From Chitinophagaceae bacterium (GTDB lineage: Bacteria; Bacteroidota; Bacteroidia; Chitinophagales; Chitinophagaceae): a DNA stretch of 7,186 nt. This document shows positions 1-6,814 of this stretch, piece after piece. The DNA lies in NCBI GenBank assembly GCA_025963615.1, contig JAOQAL010000441.1, positions 1 to 7,186 of the forward strand, read 5' to 3'. How positions within the stretch are numbered: position 1 is the stretch's first letter; each line of letters opens with the position of its first letter. The notes beneath the pieces were generated by a model that saw nothing but the letters and a program-made list of their open reading frames with translations, was not told the origin of the DNA and made no database searches. The position numbers and the translations under genes were made by a program.

Positions 1-1
1 C

Positions 2-595
2 TTTCTTTTGTGGCGAGCAAATGTTTTTGCACAGGATACTACAATGCGCTGGGAAAACCGGCCGGAAACCTTTAAAATCAACGGCAAATTCATTGAAATG
101 CATACCAGCTCTGAAAAATATTTTTGGGGCGACAGTCATGAATCCGGCTATGACTTTCCTTATTCCCAATTTTACTATCGGAATATAACTGGCAGCTTTA
201 CTGCTGAAGTAACTGTAATACTAACCGATCTCAGTAATGATAATAACGAGGGACTGCTGCTTAAATTAAATCAAACAAACTGGATAAAGCTTTATGTTGG
301 AAAGGAAAATAATCTATTCAGGCTGAATACAGTGTATGCCAGCGACTATTTCCACGCAGATTATAATACCCTCCCTGTATCCGTAAAAAATAATCGGTTA
401 TGGCTGCGTATGAATTGTAAATATGATGTACTATATTTAAGTTACTCTACAGATGGCCTTGTGTTTCAGACGGTCCGGATCTTAAATCTGCCGGGGCATT
501 ATAAATCCTTCCGTATAGGCCTGATGGGCGACTCTCCAATGTCCGGTGGCTTTGACGCTCTGTTCGAAAATTTCAGCGTCAAATCAATTCAATAG
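2..595 (+). CDS. DUF1349 family protein (concanavalin A-like fold), 5' partial
   Basis: About 195 residues are readable. An ATG at 44 would give a 183-residue protein beginning MRWENRPETF, close to where DUF1349 domains usually begin. However, the frame is open to the left edge and reads FLLWRANVFA-QD just before it, which looks like the end of a signal peptide with cleavage after VFA. The true start therefore probably lies outside the window and the protein is probably exported. Family-like features are the early Trp and Trp-Gly segment (KYFWGD), NEGLLLKL followed by WIKLYVG, the SDYF segment, LWLRM followed by YSTDG, and a C-terminal IGLMGDSP then a GFDALFENFSV strand. This is the usual beta-sandwich pattern of the family (COG3506, which includes yeast Ree1). 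Biochemical function is unknown; carbohydrate binding is only suggested by the fold. The downstream neighbour is a pseudogene, so context gives no clue. Confidence 0.75.
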   Translation, partial: FLLWRANVFAQDTTMRWENRPETFKINGKFIEMHTSSEKYFWGDSHESGYDFPYSQFYYRNITGSFTAEVTVILTDLSNDNNEGLLLKLNQTNWIKLYVGKENNLFRLNTVYASDYFHADYNTLPVSVKNNRLWLRMNCKYDVLYLSYSTDGLVFQTVRILNLPGHYKSFRIGLMGDSPMSGGFDALFENFSVKSIQ

Positions 596-645
596 CGAAA
601 TTACTGAGTTTTATGATCTGGGTAATAAAGGAAGAAAGTAAAATG

Positions 646-1153
646 ATGAATACCGCAGGGTGACACATACCGAAGTCCGTTCAGGGGACATTCAGTGAAA
701 AGAAAGTCTCTGGTTTGTGAACCGTGGGTTTGACGGCCGTATTTACCAGATAATAGCTGGTAAAATTAGACGAGCTTTCAAGTTTGAGAATGAATTAATG
801 CTTGTGGATTATTCCAGTGCCTAATAAACTATGCCTGGAATGGTTAATGGGTGTTCCTTCTGAAAAAGCGAAAGCTATGTCAGGGATTTCCTCAGCGGTT
901 GGTTTGACCTGGATGTTGACCTAAGCGTTTTTTACAGGCAGCTTAATGCCAATGAGAAGCTGGCTTATATGGCGGAATCTTATAAAGGCCTGCGTTTTAT
1001 AGGAATACCCGACATTTCGAAGCAATATCCTGGGCCATAATCGGTCAGCAGATTAATCTTAAGTTCGCTTATACGCTTAAGCGCAGACTGATTGAGCAAT
1101 ATGACGACTTTATCGTTTACCAAAGCGAGAAATATTATCATTTACCCCATTAG
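646..1153 (+). pseudogene. alkA: alkA-like DNA-3-methyladenine glycosylase II, frameshifted and truncated remnant
   Basis: No intact frame exists here, but translation across frames reconstructs the first half of an AlkA-type base-excision repair glycosylase (HhH-GPD superfamily). Pieces in order are: IPK..FSE near 667-699; ESLWFVNRGFDGRIYQI with following strands to about 815; EWLMGVPSEKAKA at 838-876; SYVRDFLSGWFDLDVDL through YKGLRFIGIPD at 873-1013; and FEAISWAIIGQQINL through YTLKRRLIEQY, ending HLPH-stop at 1016-1153. At least four single-base-type frameshifts are needed (near 700, 815, 873 and 1014). An ATG at 646 is in frame with the first piece, but a TGA follows at 661. Intact relatives run to roughly 280-300 residues; here everything after the GQQ helix is absent, including the helix-hairpin-helix and the catalytic Asp. 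The sequence then runs into the end of the opposite-strand lipoprotein gene 30 bp away. The product cannot be functional. The left limit is approximate. Confidence 0.85.
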
Positions 1154-1183
1154 ATGATCACAATCGATCTTATGGGCTGCGAT

Positions 1184-1666
1184 TTACTTCCTTACGAAAT
1201 AAGCATCTGTAGAGACACTGTCAGAACCATTGATACATGAACTATGTAAGATTAAATTTTTATTGTCCAGCTGAATAATCGTTTCGGTTTTTATCGCTGG
1301 CATATCGCTCGCCTGTCCTGTAGGAAGATCTGTCCTGGTCAGCGTTAAAGTTGCGCCTGAGATTTGGTAGCGATATTTAATAAAACGAATCCAGTCAAGA
1401 CTTGCCCCGCCAAAAGGAGGGTTACCCGGACCACGGAAAAAAACAGCTGACAGGTCAGTATCGAATATTGCATAATCAGCACTGCTAAAGGCATCGGCTT
1501 TAAGGGTAGTATCCTTGGTAACTCCATTGCTTGTTTGACTTACGTGCAGCTCGGTTTCATTCCATTTACCGATAATTGACGCCGGGTGTTCCTGATTAGA
1601 CTTGTTGCAGGCCAATAAACAAATTGTAACGGCTGCTGTCATTAATAATGCTTGTTTCTTTTTCAT
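1184..1666 (-). CDS. Lipocalin-like lipoprotein
   Basis: This is a complete 160-residue protein. The N-terminus MKKK is followed by a hydrophobic stretch and the lipobox LLAC, with the lipidated Cys at residue 20 and Asn next to it, so it should be a signal peptidase II substrate anchored in a membrane. The mature part resembles the lipocalin-like families common in Bacteroidota: IIGKW at 31-35 opens the first strand, followed by a strand around DYAIFDTDLSAVFF (64-77), YRYQISGATLTLTR (98-111), and ETIIQLDNKNLILHSSC (128-144). This pattern of GKW plus 'Y.I.G..L.L' and a last 'I..L....L.L' strand is what the call rests on. The ligand is unknown. It lies downstream of the EamA gene on the same strand, but 230 bp of AT-rich DNA separates them, so it probably has its own promoter; I could not find a convincing TAnnTTTG box there. 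Confidence 0.7.
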   Translation of the reverse strand: MKKKQALLMTAAVTICLLACNKSNQEHPASIIGKWNETELHVSQTSNGVTKDTTLKADAFSSADYAIFDTDLSAVFFRGPGNPPFGGASLDWIRFIKYRYQISGATLTLTRTDLPTGQASDMPAIKTETIIQLDNKNLILHSSCINGSDSVSTDAYFVRK

Positions 1667-1896
1667 GTTTTTAAATCCAAAATCTTTTTAAGTCTAATAC
1701 GAACTTTGATCATCTGGTGCTACAAAAAATTATTATTTATTTTAATTAAGACGTTGAAAATCAATTGCTCCCCGCCCAATAATAACATCGCTCAAATTTA
1801 TCAGGTAAGCAACAAATCCTCTTTCATTAGCTAGGTTTCTCATAACAAATAGATTTTGTTTATTAAATTAATTTGTAATGTATCTCCCAACCCCGA
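1667..1896. other. AT-rich intergenic region, no gene seen
   Basis: This 230-bp gap lies between two - strand genes. It contains no convincing coding sequence on either strand. A short open frame on the + strand over most of it is low-complexity and has no family resemblance. An imperfect AT-only hairpin (AACAAA / TTTGTT arms, 1844-1860) sits 37 bp past the EamA stop but has no following U-tract on the - strand, so I do not call it a terminator. The promoter of the lipoprotein gene should lie in the right-to-left approach to 1666 but is not recognisable. Confidence 0.5.
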
Positions 1897-2793
1897 CTAC
1901 TTCGCAAATTTTTTTGAACCGGCAACACAAAGAATTACTCCAACAGTGATGCTTAACATACCAATGCTCACCTTTTCGTGAAGTAAAGTAGCGGCCAGCG
2001 CTAATCCCAAAAATGGCTGTAACAATTGTAACTGCCCCACAGCTGCAATACCTCCTTGGGCCAACCCGCGATACCAAAATATAAAACCAATCAGCATACT
2101 GAATAGTGAAACATAAGCAAGGCCAATCCAAGCGGGTGTACCAATTCCTGTGATTGATAATGGAAGCAGGAAGAATGTTATAGGTGCCATAAAAGGCAAT
2201 GACAGCACTAATGCCCATGAGATTACCTGCCATCCTCCTAATGTTTTCGAAAGTTTTGCTCCTTCGGCATAGCCGAGGCCGCACAATATAACTGCCAGTA
2301 ACATCAGGATATCACCAATAGGTGATGCGGAGACACCTTGGGCGATTGCAAAACCTATGACAAGCAAGCTTCCTGCAATTGAAAATAACCAAAATGCCGG
2401 ACGAGGACTTTCACCTCCACGCATGACACCGAATATTGCCGTTGTAAGTGGCAATATGCCAATAAATACAATAGAATGTGCTGAAGTAACATGCTGTAAG
2501 GCCAGGGCTGTTAATAACGGAAAACCGACCACTACACCTATTGCTACTATAACTATGGAAAAAATCTGTCCTTTTGCAGGCAGTTTTTCCTTAAAAATCG
2601 ACAAAAGGCAAAGAGCAAACAAGCTTGCGATGGTTGCACGGGCTACCGTTAAAAACACAGGGTCAAAATCCTGAACAGCCGCCCTTGTTGCAGGCAACGA
2701 GGCGCTGAAAATCAATACACCGATAAAACCATTTATCCAACCCCCGCTACCGCTTTCAGTTAAGTTATTATGATATGATTTATGATTGCTCAT
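1897..2793 (-). CDS. EamA/DMT family transporter
   Basis: This 298-residue inner-membrane protein is of the drug/metabolite transporter superfamily, whose members usually carry small metabolites or amino acids across the membrane. Ten hydrophobic helices can be placed, starting near residues 19, 45, 76, 102, 132, 157, 187, 219, 245 and 274. They form two EamA repeats (about 20-150 and 158-294), the normal length and layout. Typical details are VARATIASLFA in helix 2 of the first repeat and LQPFLGLALAATLLHEKVS with VGVILCVAG in the second repeat, matching the 'P...L....L.E' signature before the last helix. The substrate cannot be read from sequence. The gene is divergent from a MocR regulator with only 98 bp between the start codons, so regulation by that protein is likely. 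ATG at 2793 is chosen because a good TAnnTTTG box lies 23 bp upstream; the first 18 residues are polar. Confidence 0.88.
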   Translation of the reverse strand: MSNHKSYHNNLTESGSGGWINGFIGVLIFSASLPATRAAVQDFDPVFLTVARATIASLFALCLLSIFKEKLPAKGQIFSIVIVAIGVVVGFPLLTALALQHVTSAHSIVFIGILPLTTAIFGVMRGGESPRPAFWLFSIAGSLLVIGFAIAQGVSASPIGDILMLLAVILCGLGYAEGAKLSKTLGGWQVISWALVLSLPFMAPITFFLLPLSITGIGTPAWIGLAYVSLFSMLIGFIFWYRGLAQGGIAAVGQLQLLQPFLGLALAATLLHEKVSIGMLSITVGVILCVAGSKKFAK

Positions 2794-2816
2794 CTTATTG
2801 CGATTATTATCTTATA

Positions 2817-2847
2817 CAAAAGTAAACAAGAAGCAAGGATAAACACA
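2817..2847 (-). promoter_or_regulatory. Bacteroidota-type promoter of the EamA transporter
   Basis: Read on the - strand, TACTTTTG (2817-2824) fits the -7 consensus TAnnTTTG exactly. It is preceded after 19 bp by TGTG (2844-2847), one mismatch from the -33 TTTG. Transcription would start about 15-20 nt before the transporter ATG, leaving a short leader. Confidence 0.5.
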
Positions 2848-2855
2848 GACACAAT

Positions 2856-2887
2856 TTTGTTAATTTTAATGGATACAATTATATTTG
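2856..2887 (+). promoter_or_regulatory. Bacteroidota-type promoter of the MocR gene
   Basis: TTTG at 2856-2859 and TATATTTG at 2880-2887 match both consensus elements (-33 TTTG and -7 TAnnTTTG) perfectly, with the usual 20-bp spacing. Only four bases separate the -7 box from the ATG at 2892, so the predicted start of transcription falls on or next to the start codon and the mRNA may be leaderless. The -33 elements of this promoter and of the transporter promoter are back to back, 8 bp apart. Confidence 0.65.
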
Positions 2888-2891
2888 CAGA

Positions 2892-4304
2892 ATGAGGACA
2901 GATTTTCTATATAGTGAAATAGCAAACGGAATTGCCGGTCAGATAACAAGTGGGGTGTTAAAATATGGAGACAGATTACCTTCTGTAAGGATGTTATGTA
3001 AAGCATATAGCATAAGTATGAGTACTGCAAAGCGAGTGTTTCTGGAGTTGGAGGCTCAATCGTTAATCGACGCAAAGCCTCAATCAGGCTATTTTGTAAG
3101 CCAACTACCTTCTCTAAAACTTCCCCTTCCTGAAGTAAGCCGGCCATCATCTATCGCTAACGGAAATGAACCAAACGAATTGATCAGTAAAGTATATGCC
3201 AATATGGGAAATAATGATCTCACACTTTTTTCCATTGGAGTTCCTTCCGGAGATCTGCTTCCATTGGCAAAGTTGAAAAAAGAAATCATACGGGCCACAC
3301 GCGAGCTTAGCGGAGGTGGCGCAGCGTATGAACTTTTGCAGGGCAATGTTAAATTGCGGAGGATCATTGCTGTCCGGTCGTTAGCGTGGGGAGGGAATTT
3401 GCATGAGGATGATCTGATAACAACTAACGGTGCAATGAACGCACTCTCTTTTTGTCTGATTGCTCTGGGAAAGCCAGGGGATACTATAGCTATAGAAAGC
3501 CCTTGTTATCCTGGCATTTTGCAGTTGTCAATAAGCCTCGGGTTTAAAATACTGGAGCTGCCAACACACCCTGTTACGGGCTTAGATATAGATGCCTTAA
3601 AGCAAGCTATTCCAAAAATTAATCTTTGTTTGTTGGTTCCCAATTATAACACTCCTTTGGGCAGCTGTATGCCTGATGAACATAAAAAAGAAATTGTTGC
3701 CCTTTTGTCCAAACATCAAATTCCGCTAATAGAAGATGATATATACGGCGACCTTTATTTCGGCACGCAACGCCCAAAGTGTTGTAAATCGTTTGACAGA
3801 GAAGGAAATGTTTTATGGTGCAGTTCTATTTCAAAAACCCTTGCACCAGGCTATCGTGTGGGCTGGGTGGCTCCCGGCAAATACAAAGAAAAGCTACTAA
3901 AGCTAAAACTGATCCATTCTATATCCTCCGGCTCTGTTGTACATGAAGCCGTCGCCAATTTCCTGACTACAGGTAAGTACGAAAATCATTTACGTCACCT
4001 TCGCCGCACTTTACAGGTTAACTATCAAAATTATTTACATACTATAGGCCAATATTTTCCGGAGGGAACTAAGACGAGCAGACCCCAGGGCGGGCTTGCT
4101 CTTTGGGTTGAATTTAGGAAGGAAATTGATACCACCAAACTATATGATTTGGCTATTAAACAACATATCAGCATTGCACCGGGACGAATGTTTACCTTGC
4201 AAAATCAATTTGAAAATTGTATGCGGCTTTGTATTGGCTTACCCTGGTCAGAGGACATAAAGCTTAAATTGAAACAACTTGGAAATCTTGCTAAAATGAT
4301 TTGA
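2892..4304 (+). CDS. MocR-type transcriptional regulator (GntR wHTH + aminotransferase class I-like domain)
   Basis: This 470-residue protein has the full MocR architecture. The N-terminal GntR winged helix covers about residues 5-70: FLYSEIANGIAGQI, then GVLKYGDRLPSVRML, a recognition helix around STAKRVFLELE, and the wing ending SGYFVS. A linker of roughly 25-30 residues follows, then a fold-type I PLP domain from about 100 to the end. PLP-site residues are visible: Lys315 in SSISKTLAPG (Schiff base), Asp282 and Tyr285 in EDDIY, Tyr206 in ESPCYPG, the NYNTPLG loop (251-257), and Arg445 in MRLCIG, which binds substrate carboxylate in the family. Relatives such as GabR, PdxR and TauR bind DNA as dimers and respond to PLP or its adducts with amino compounds; they generally are not working aminotransferases. 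The start is fixed because the winged helix begins right after the ATG. The divergent EamA transporter is the likely target, and autoregulation is likely. The effector is unknown. Confidence 0.9.
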   Translation: MRTDFLYSEIANGIAGQITSGVLKYGDRLPSVRMLCKAYSISMSTAKRVFLELEAQSLIDAKPQSGYFVSQLPSLKLPLPEVSRPSSIANGNEPNELISKVYANMGNNDLTLFSIGVPSGDLLPLAKLKKEIIRATRELSGGGAAYELLQGNVKLRRIIAVRSLAWGGNLHEDDLITTNGAMNALSFCLIALGKPGDTIAIESPCYPGILQLSISLGFKILELPTHPVTGLDIDALKQAIPKINLCLLVPNYNTPLGSCMPDEHKKEIVALLSKHQIPLIEDDIYGDLYFGTQRPKCCKSFDREGNVLWCSSISKTLAPGYRVGWVAPGKYKEKLLKLKLIHSISSGSVVHEAVANFLTTGKYENHLRHLRRTLQVNYQNYLHTIGQYFPEGTKTSRPQGGLALWVEFRKEIDTTKLYDLAIKQHISIAPGRMFTLQNQFENCMRLCIGLPWSEDIKLKLKQLGNLAKMI

Positions 4305-4359
4305 TTTTTATAGCAATCTTAGTGGTTCAGGCTATGCTTTTTAGGCTCTCTTCACGAAC

Positions 4360-5085
4360 TCAAATCTTTTCTTTTACAAAATAGCCGCTCGTATTTGATC
4401 CATAGACGGTTTTAATCACCTGCCTGGTTGCCTTATCCATAAAAACCAGGAAGTCAAGCGCTCCCGATTTTACGTTTAATATATATATCGGTGTGTTATG
4501 CCCATTGGGCCCGACGATCAGGTCTAAACTTATCTTTGTTATCTCTATAAGTGATCCCTCAGGCTTATTCTCATCGAATACGTAAAATTGCAATGGCTGC
4601 AATTTTTCCACGGGCAATGTGCTTAAAATAAGTTCGTTGAGATAACTGTCGAAGTAGCCTTTTTTTACCGGTTTTCTGCCGTCAAAAGCTGGCTGTCCTT
4701 TTTTTTCTGAATGAACCACCACTCCGTCTTCGGAGTAGTCGTATTTGTTTTTAAAATCATTTCCTTTTGAAACAACGGATATCGGCATCAATCCGGGAAA
4801 AACGCTTACACTGGAATCTTTTTTACCGTCATTCCTAATCTGTAAATATGTTATGGTGTGCTTTATGGAGTCCACCCTTGTAACCAAGTTTAAAACAGCT
4901 TCCCTTGTGGTTTGATTATTTTTGTCTACCCATGAAATTTTATGGAACAGGCTGTAGTTTTTGAGGTATTGGTTGTGGATTGCGGTGTCACCCGGAAAAA
5001 TTATCGTCTGAGCAAATGAGATACTTTCAGCTGATAATAAGCAAAATAGTATCAGCAAAGGTGTCTTTAGTTTAAGAGTTTTCAT
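4360..5085 (-). CDS. Secreted DUF3108-like protein
   Basis: This is a 241-residue protein with a signal peptide: basic start MKTLKLK, hydrophobic stretch LLILFCLLS, and probable signal peptidase I cleavage after SISFA (residue 25), leaving mature QTIIF. The mature part is rich in alternating beta strands. It carries the DUF3108-type progression: an early strand with ISWVDK, then LMPISVVSKGNDFKNKYDYS and a 'GVVVHSEKKG' strand, a helix-like YLNELILSTLPV segment (150-162), and last strands ILNVKSGALDFLVFMDKATRQVIKTVY, in which the molecule ends on a 'conversion of polymer or donor' type sheet as in LolA-like folds. It should be periplasmic. Function is unknown. The stop codon faces the end of mocR with 55 bp between (convergent), and the gene starts 94 bp after the upstream metallo-beta-lactamase-like gene, so co-transcription is possible but not shown. 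The family assignment is from pattern only and is moderate. Confidence 0.55.
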   Translation of the reverse strand: MKTLKLKTPLLILFCLLSAESISFAQTIIFPGDTAIHNQYLKNYSLFHKISWVDKNNQTTREAVLNLVTRVDSIKHTITYLQIRNDGKKDSSVSVFPGLMPISVVSKGNDFKNKYDYSEDGVVVHSEKKGQPAFDGRKPVKKGYFDSYLNELILSTLPVEKLQPLQFYVFDENKPEGSLIEITKISLDLIVGPNGHNTPIYILNVKSGALDFLVFMDKATRQVIKTVYGSNTSGYFVKEKI

Positions 5086-5139
5086 ATTTTATCTATTTGA
5101 GTTGCAATGGTCGTCCTAAAAAAAAACCATTTATTAATA

Positions 5140-5154
5140 CCAAAATTATTTTGG
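5140..5154. repeat. Perfect 15-bp inverted repeat with a -7-like box
   Basis: CCAAAAT and ATTTTGG arms of 7 bp flank a single central base. On the - strand the same bases contain TAATTTTG (5141-5148), which fits the -7 consensus TAnnTTTG, about 55 bp before the ATG of the DUF3108-like gene at 5085. No TTTG is present at the right distance upstream for a -33 element. It could be an operator-like site, a weak promoter box, or chance in AT-rich DNA. It is not followed directly by a U-tract, so a terminator is less likely. Confidence 0.3.
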
Positions 5155-5179
5155 ACTCCGCTGTTTAGTCGTATCCGTT

Positions 5180-6595
5180 TTATTTGTTGATCTTTAATAT
5201 CTGCTGCCAGTCTGTTAAACCCACGTGTTCAGCTGCCATCCGAACAGGTAGCAGTTTTTCACGCTGCACTGCATTAATTACCTCCTTAGTGTAAGCAGCA
5301 GGCTCTGTGGCTGACTGGATATAATCACTCGCCCAAAGGAATTTATCATTGCTCAGATAACCCGCCAACGCACCCTCGCTCCCGATTCCGTCGATAGGAA
5401 AGAGCTGAACCGCGCCATCCGCTAACAAAATCATTTTATCTATGGCCACAAAATTCATTTTCCGCGGATGTTTTTGCAGTTCATCTGGCTTAAGCGTCCA
5501 TTTGCGGTTAACCACTTTTTCCAGGAATAAACGAGAAGCTCTGTGCGATATGATTGTTGCTCCCTTGCTTACCCAGTAACGTACGCCCCCGATATGCGGC
5601 CAGGCTAGGTCGGTAACGATTACCACCATCTTAGAACTGTTCGGAAAAACACTTTTGATCAGTTGCTCGTCCTGGCGTGCGCGCTCTTCGCTCAGCGTTG
5701 CATCCAGCAGATAAACAGTACCGTTGATCTGCGTGAATGTCTCCGTATAATAATTATTCTTTGAAAGGTAGGTTTGGTCACTCACCTTAACCAGTACCGG
5801 CTGCGGAGAGTTATACCATTCGCGATTCACAGCAGGTTTACCGGTTGAAGGGAGTTTTATATACTTGTCAAATATTTTTGTTGTGTCCATAAAGCTGCTT
5901 CTTCCCAGGGTACGGTAAGACATTGTTTCACCGTCCTCTATCCGGAATGAGCTCGCCGGGTAGAACGCCCCGTCAGTTAACGTCCAGTTACTGTATACAA
6001 TTTCGATATGCTGCTGTCCCCAAAGGCTGCTCAGCACCTGGTAATCAAGCTTCACCGGAAAGAAAGTTTTCAGGTCAATTAAAAGCCTTTCTGTATTTGA
6101 CGCCGTGCTCCGCTCAAATACAATCCGGTCATAATCGCGATAGGTCTCATTTTTTACCTGTTTTACTGTTGTATCCGCTGCCCAGTCCTGAATAACGGCC
6201 CAGGCGTTTTGTTGGTCATACGAATATGGCGCGGCAATACAGTTTGTGTCCCGCACCAAATATGATTTCCTGTTTCCCAGGTAGAGTTCCATGGGGCCAT
6301 CGGGGCCGCCTCCGACTCTTATCGTACTTAAAAATATATTGCGGGACGCATTTATCTTGGTATAATACCACGCTTCAGCATTTATAGCAGTTGTAAAAAA
6401 TGGGGCATAAGTACGGTCTGATTGCTCCCTTCCTAGTGTTGCGTCGCTGTAATAATAATGGAACACAGGTTTGGCTGTTTGAACTATGCCTAAGGCTGCT
6501 TCTGACTTTTGTAAAATCTGATTCGGTGTTTCCTGCGCATAACTCTTTCCGGTAGCCGCAGCGATCAGCGTAATTAATATTATTTTCTTTAACAT
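5180..6595 (-). CDS. Secreted metallo-beta-lactamase-fold protein with LolA-like N-terminal region and degenerate zinc site
   Basis: This is a 471-residue protein. A signal peptide ends at SYA-QE (residue 20/21), so it should be periplasmic or secreted. Residues about 24-240 look like the LolA-like beta-sheet module often found in front of such domains: QILQKSEAALG at the start, TERLLIDLKTFFPVKLDYQV, then IVYSNWTLTDGAFYPASSFRI. Residues about 262-471 follow a metallo-beta-lactamase plan: VKVSDQTYLSKNNYYTE, YLLDATLSEERARQDEQLI, then KMVVIVTDLAWPHIGGVRYWVSKG, GATIISH, YLSNDKFLWASDYIQ and a final EHVGLTDW. In place of the zinc-binding HxHxDH, this protein has DLAWPH (329-334), keeping only the last His. 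The usual middle 'H..G' motif is GIGSEG (403-408), without His. His351, Asp424 and His457 remain. It could be a non-zinc or one-metal variant or a non-catalytic relative. The DUF3108-like gene follows on the same strand. Confidence 0.72.
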   Translation of the reverse strand: MLKKIILITLIAAATGKSYAQETPNQILQKSEAALGIVQTAKPVFHYYYSDATLGREQSDRTYAPFFTTAINAEAWYYTKINASRNIFLSTIRVGGGPDGPMELYLGNRKSYLVRDTNCIAAPYSYDQQNAWAVIQDWAADTTVKQVKNETYRDYDRIVFERSTASNTERLLIDLKTFFPVKLDYQVLSSLWGQQHIEIVYSNWTLTDGAFYPASSFRIEDGETMSYRTLGRSSFMDTTKIFDKYIKLPSTGKPAVNREWYNSPQPVLVKVSDQTYLSKNNYYTETFTQINGTVYLLDATLSEERARQDEQLIKSVFPNSSKMVVIVTDLAWPHIGGVRYWVSKGATIISHRASRLFLEKVVNRKWTLKPDELQKHPRKMNFVAIDKMILLADGAVQLFPIDGIGSEGALAGYLSNDKFLWASDYIQSATEPAAYTKEVINAVQREKLLPVRMAAEHVGLTDWQQILKINK

Positions 6596-6616
6596 ATGTA
6601 AATTTTTAATTTAGAT

Positions 6617-6637
6617 CAGGTACAAAGCCGTTACCTG
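6617..6637. repeat. Inverted repeat upstream of the metallo-beta-lactamase-like gene
   Basis: Perfect 6-bp arms CAGGTA (6617-6622) and TACCTG (6632-6637) are separated by 9 bp, centred about 32 bp before the ATG at 6595. It lies in the expected promoter or leader of that gene and could be an operator or a short leader hairpin. I found no matching TAnnTTTG box to place it against. Confidence 0.3.
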
Positions 6638-6682
6638 TGCTTTTAGGTATTTAAGGGATACAATCGATAGTTTTGTTATCAT

Positions 6683-6814
6683 TTAATGTTTTTGTACAAT
6701 CATTTCAGAGCCGTTTAAATCAAAGGTTATCTTTCTACCGATCCAACTGAGCGATACGATGCCATATATCAGGATACCGGCATTGCTACCGCCATGCTTA
6801 TTTTGCTGGTCGTG
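6683..6814 (-). pseudogene. 43-codon open stretch without a start, possible gene remnant
   Basis: On the - strand an open frame of 43 codons begins after a TAG at 6815-6817 and ends with TAA at 6683. It has no ATG or plausible alternative start. The reading GILIYGIVSLSWIGRK, then ITFDLNGSEMIVQKH, has the composition and hydrophobic alternation of a real C-terminus (beta strands closed by a short charged tail). It overlaps the last 17 bases of the DUF4440 gene and lies in the gap ahead of the metallo-beta-lactamase-like gene. I do not recognise a family. It may be the C-terminal stub of a deleted gene, or chance in a moderately GC-rich stretch. Confidence 0.25.

Noticed and set aside
1652..1834. 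60-codon + strand open frame between the lipoprotein and EamA genes
   Set aside because: It is low-complexity translation of AT-rich DNA with no recognisable domain and overlaps the start of the lipoprotein gene.
1844..1860. AACAAA/TTTGTT hairpin as a terminator of the EamA gene
   Set aside because: The stem is only six AT-rich pairs and there is no U-tract after it on the - strand.
1868..2284. Second long open frame on the - strand inside the EamA gene
   Set aside because: It lacks any family pattern, is rich in Cys, Arg and Trp as shadow frames are, and overlaps a well-supported transporter reading.
4329..4346. AGGCT repeated twice between the convergent mocR and DUF3108-like genes, considered as a bidirectional terminator
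   Set aside because: The copies are direct, not inverted, so they cannot form a stem; no other strong hairpin is visible in the 55-bp gap.
6656..6664. GGATACAAT shared with the mocR upstream region (2871-2879), considered as a common regulatory site
   Set aside because: A single nine-base match in AT-rich intergenic DNA is weak, and its position relative to any promoter differs at the two sites.
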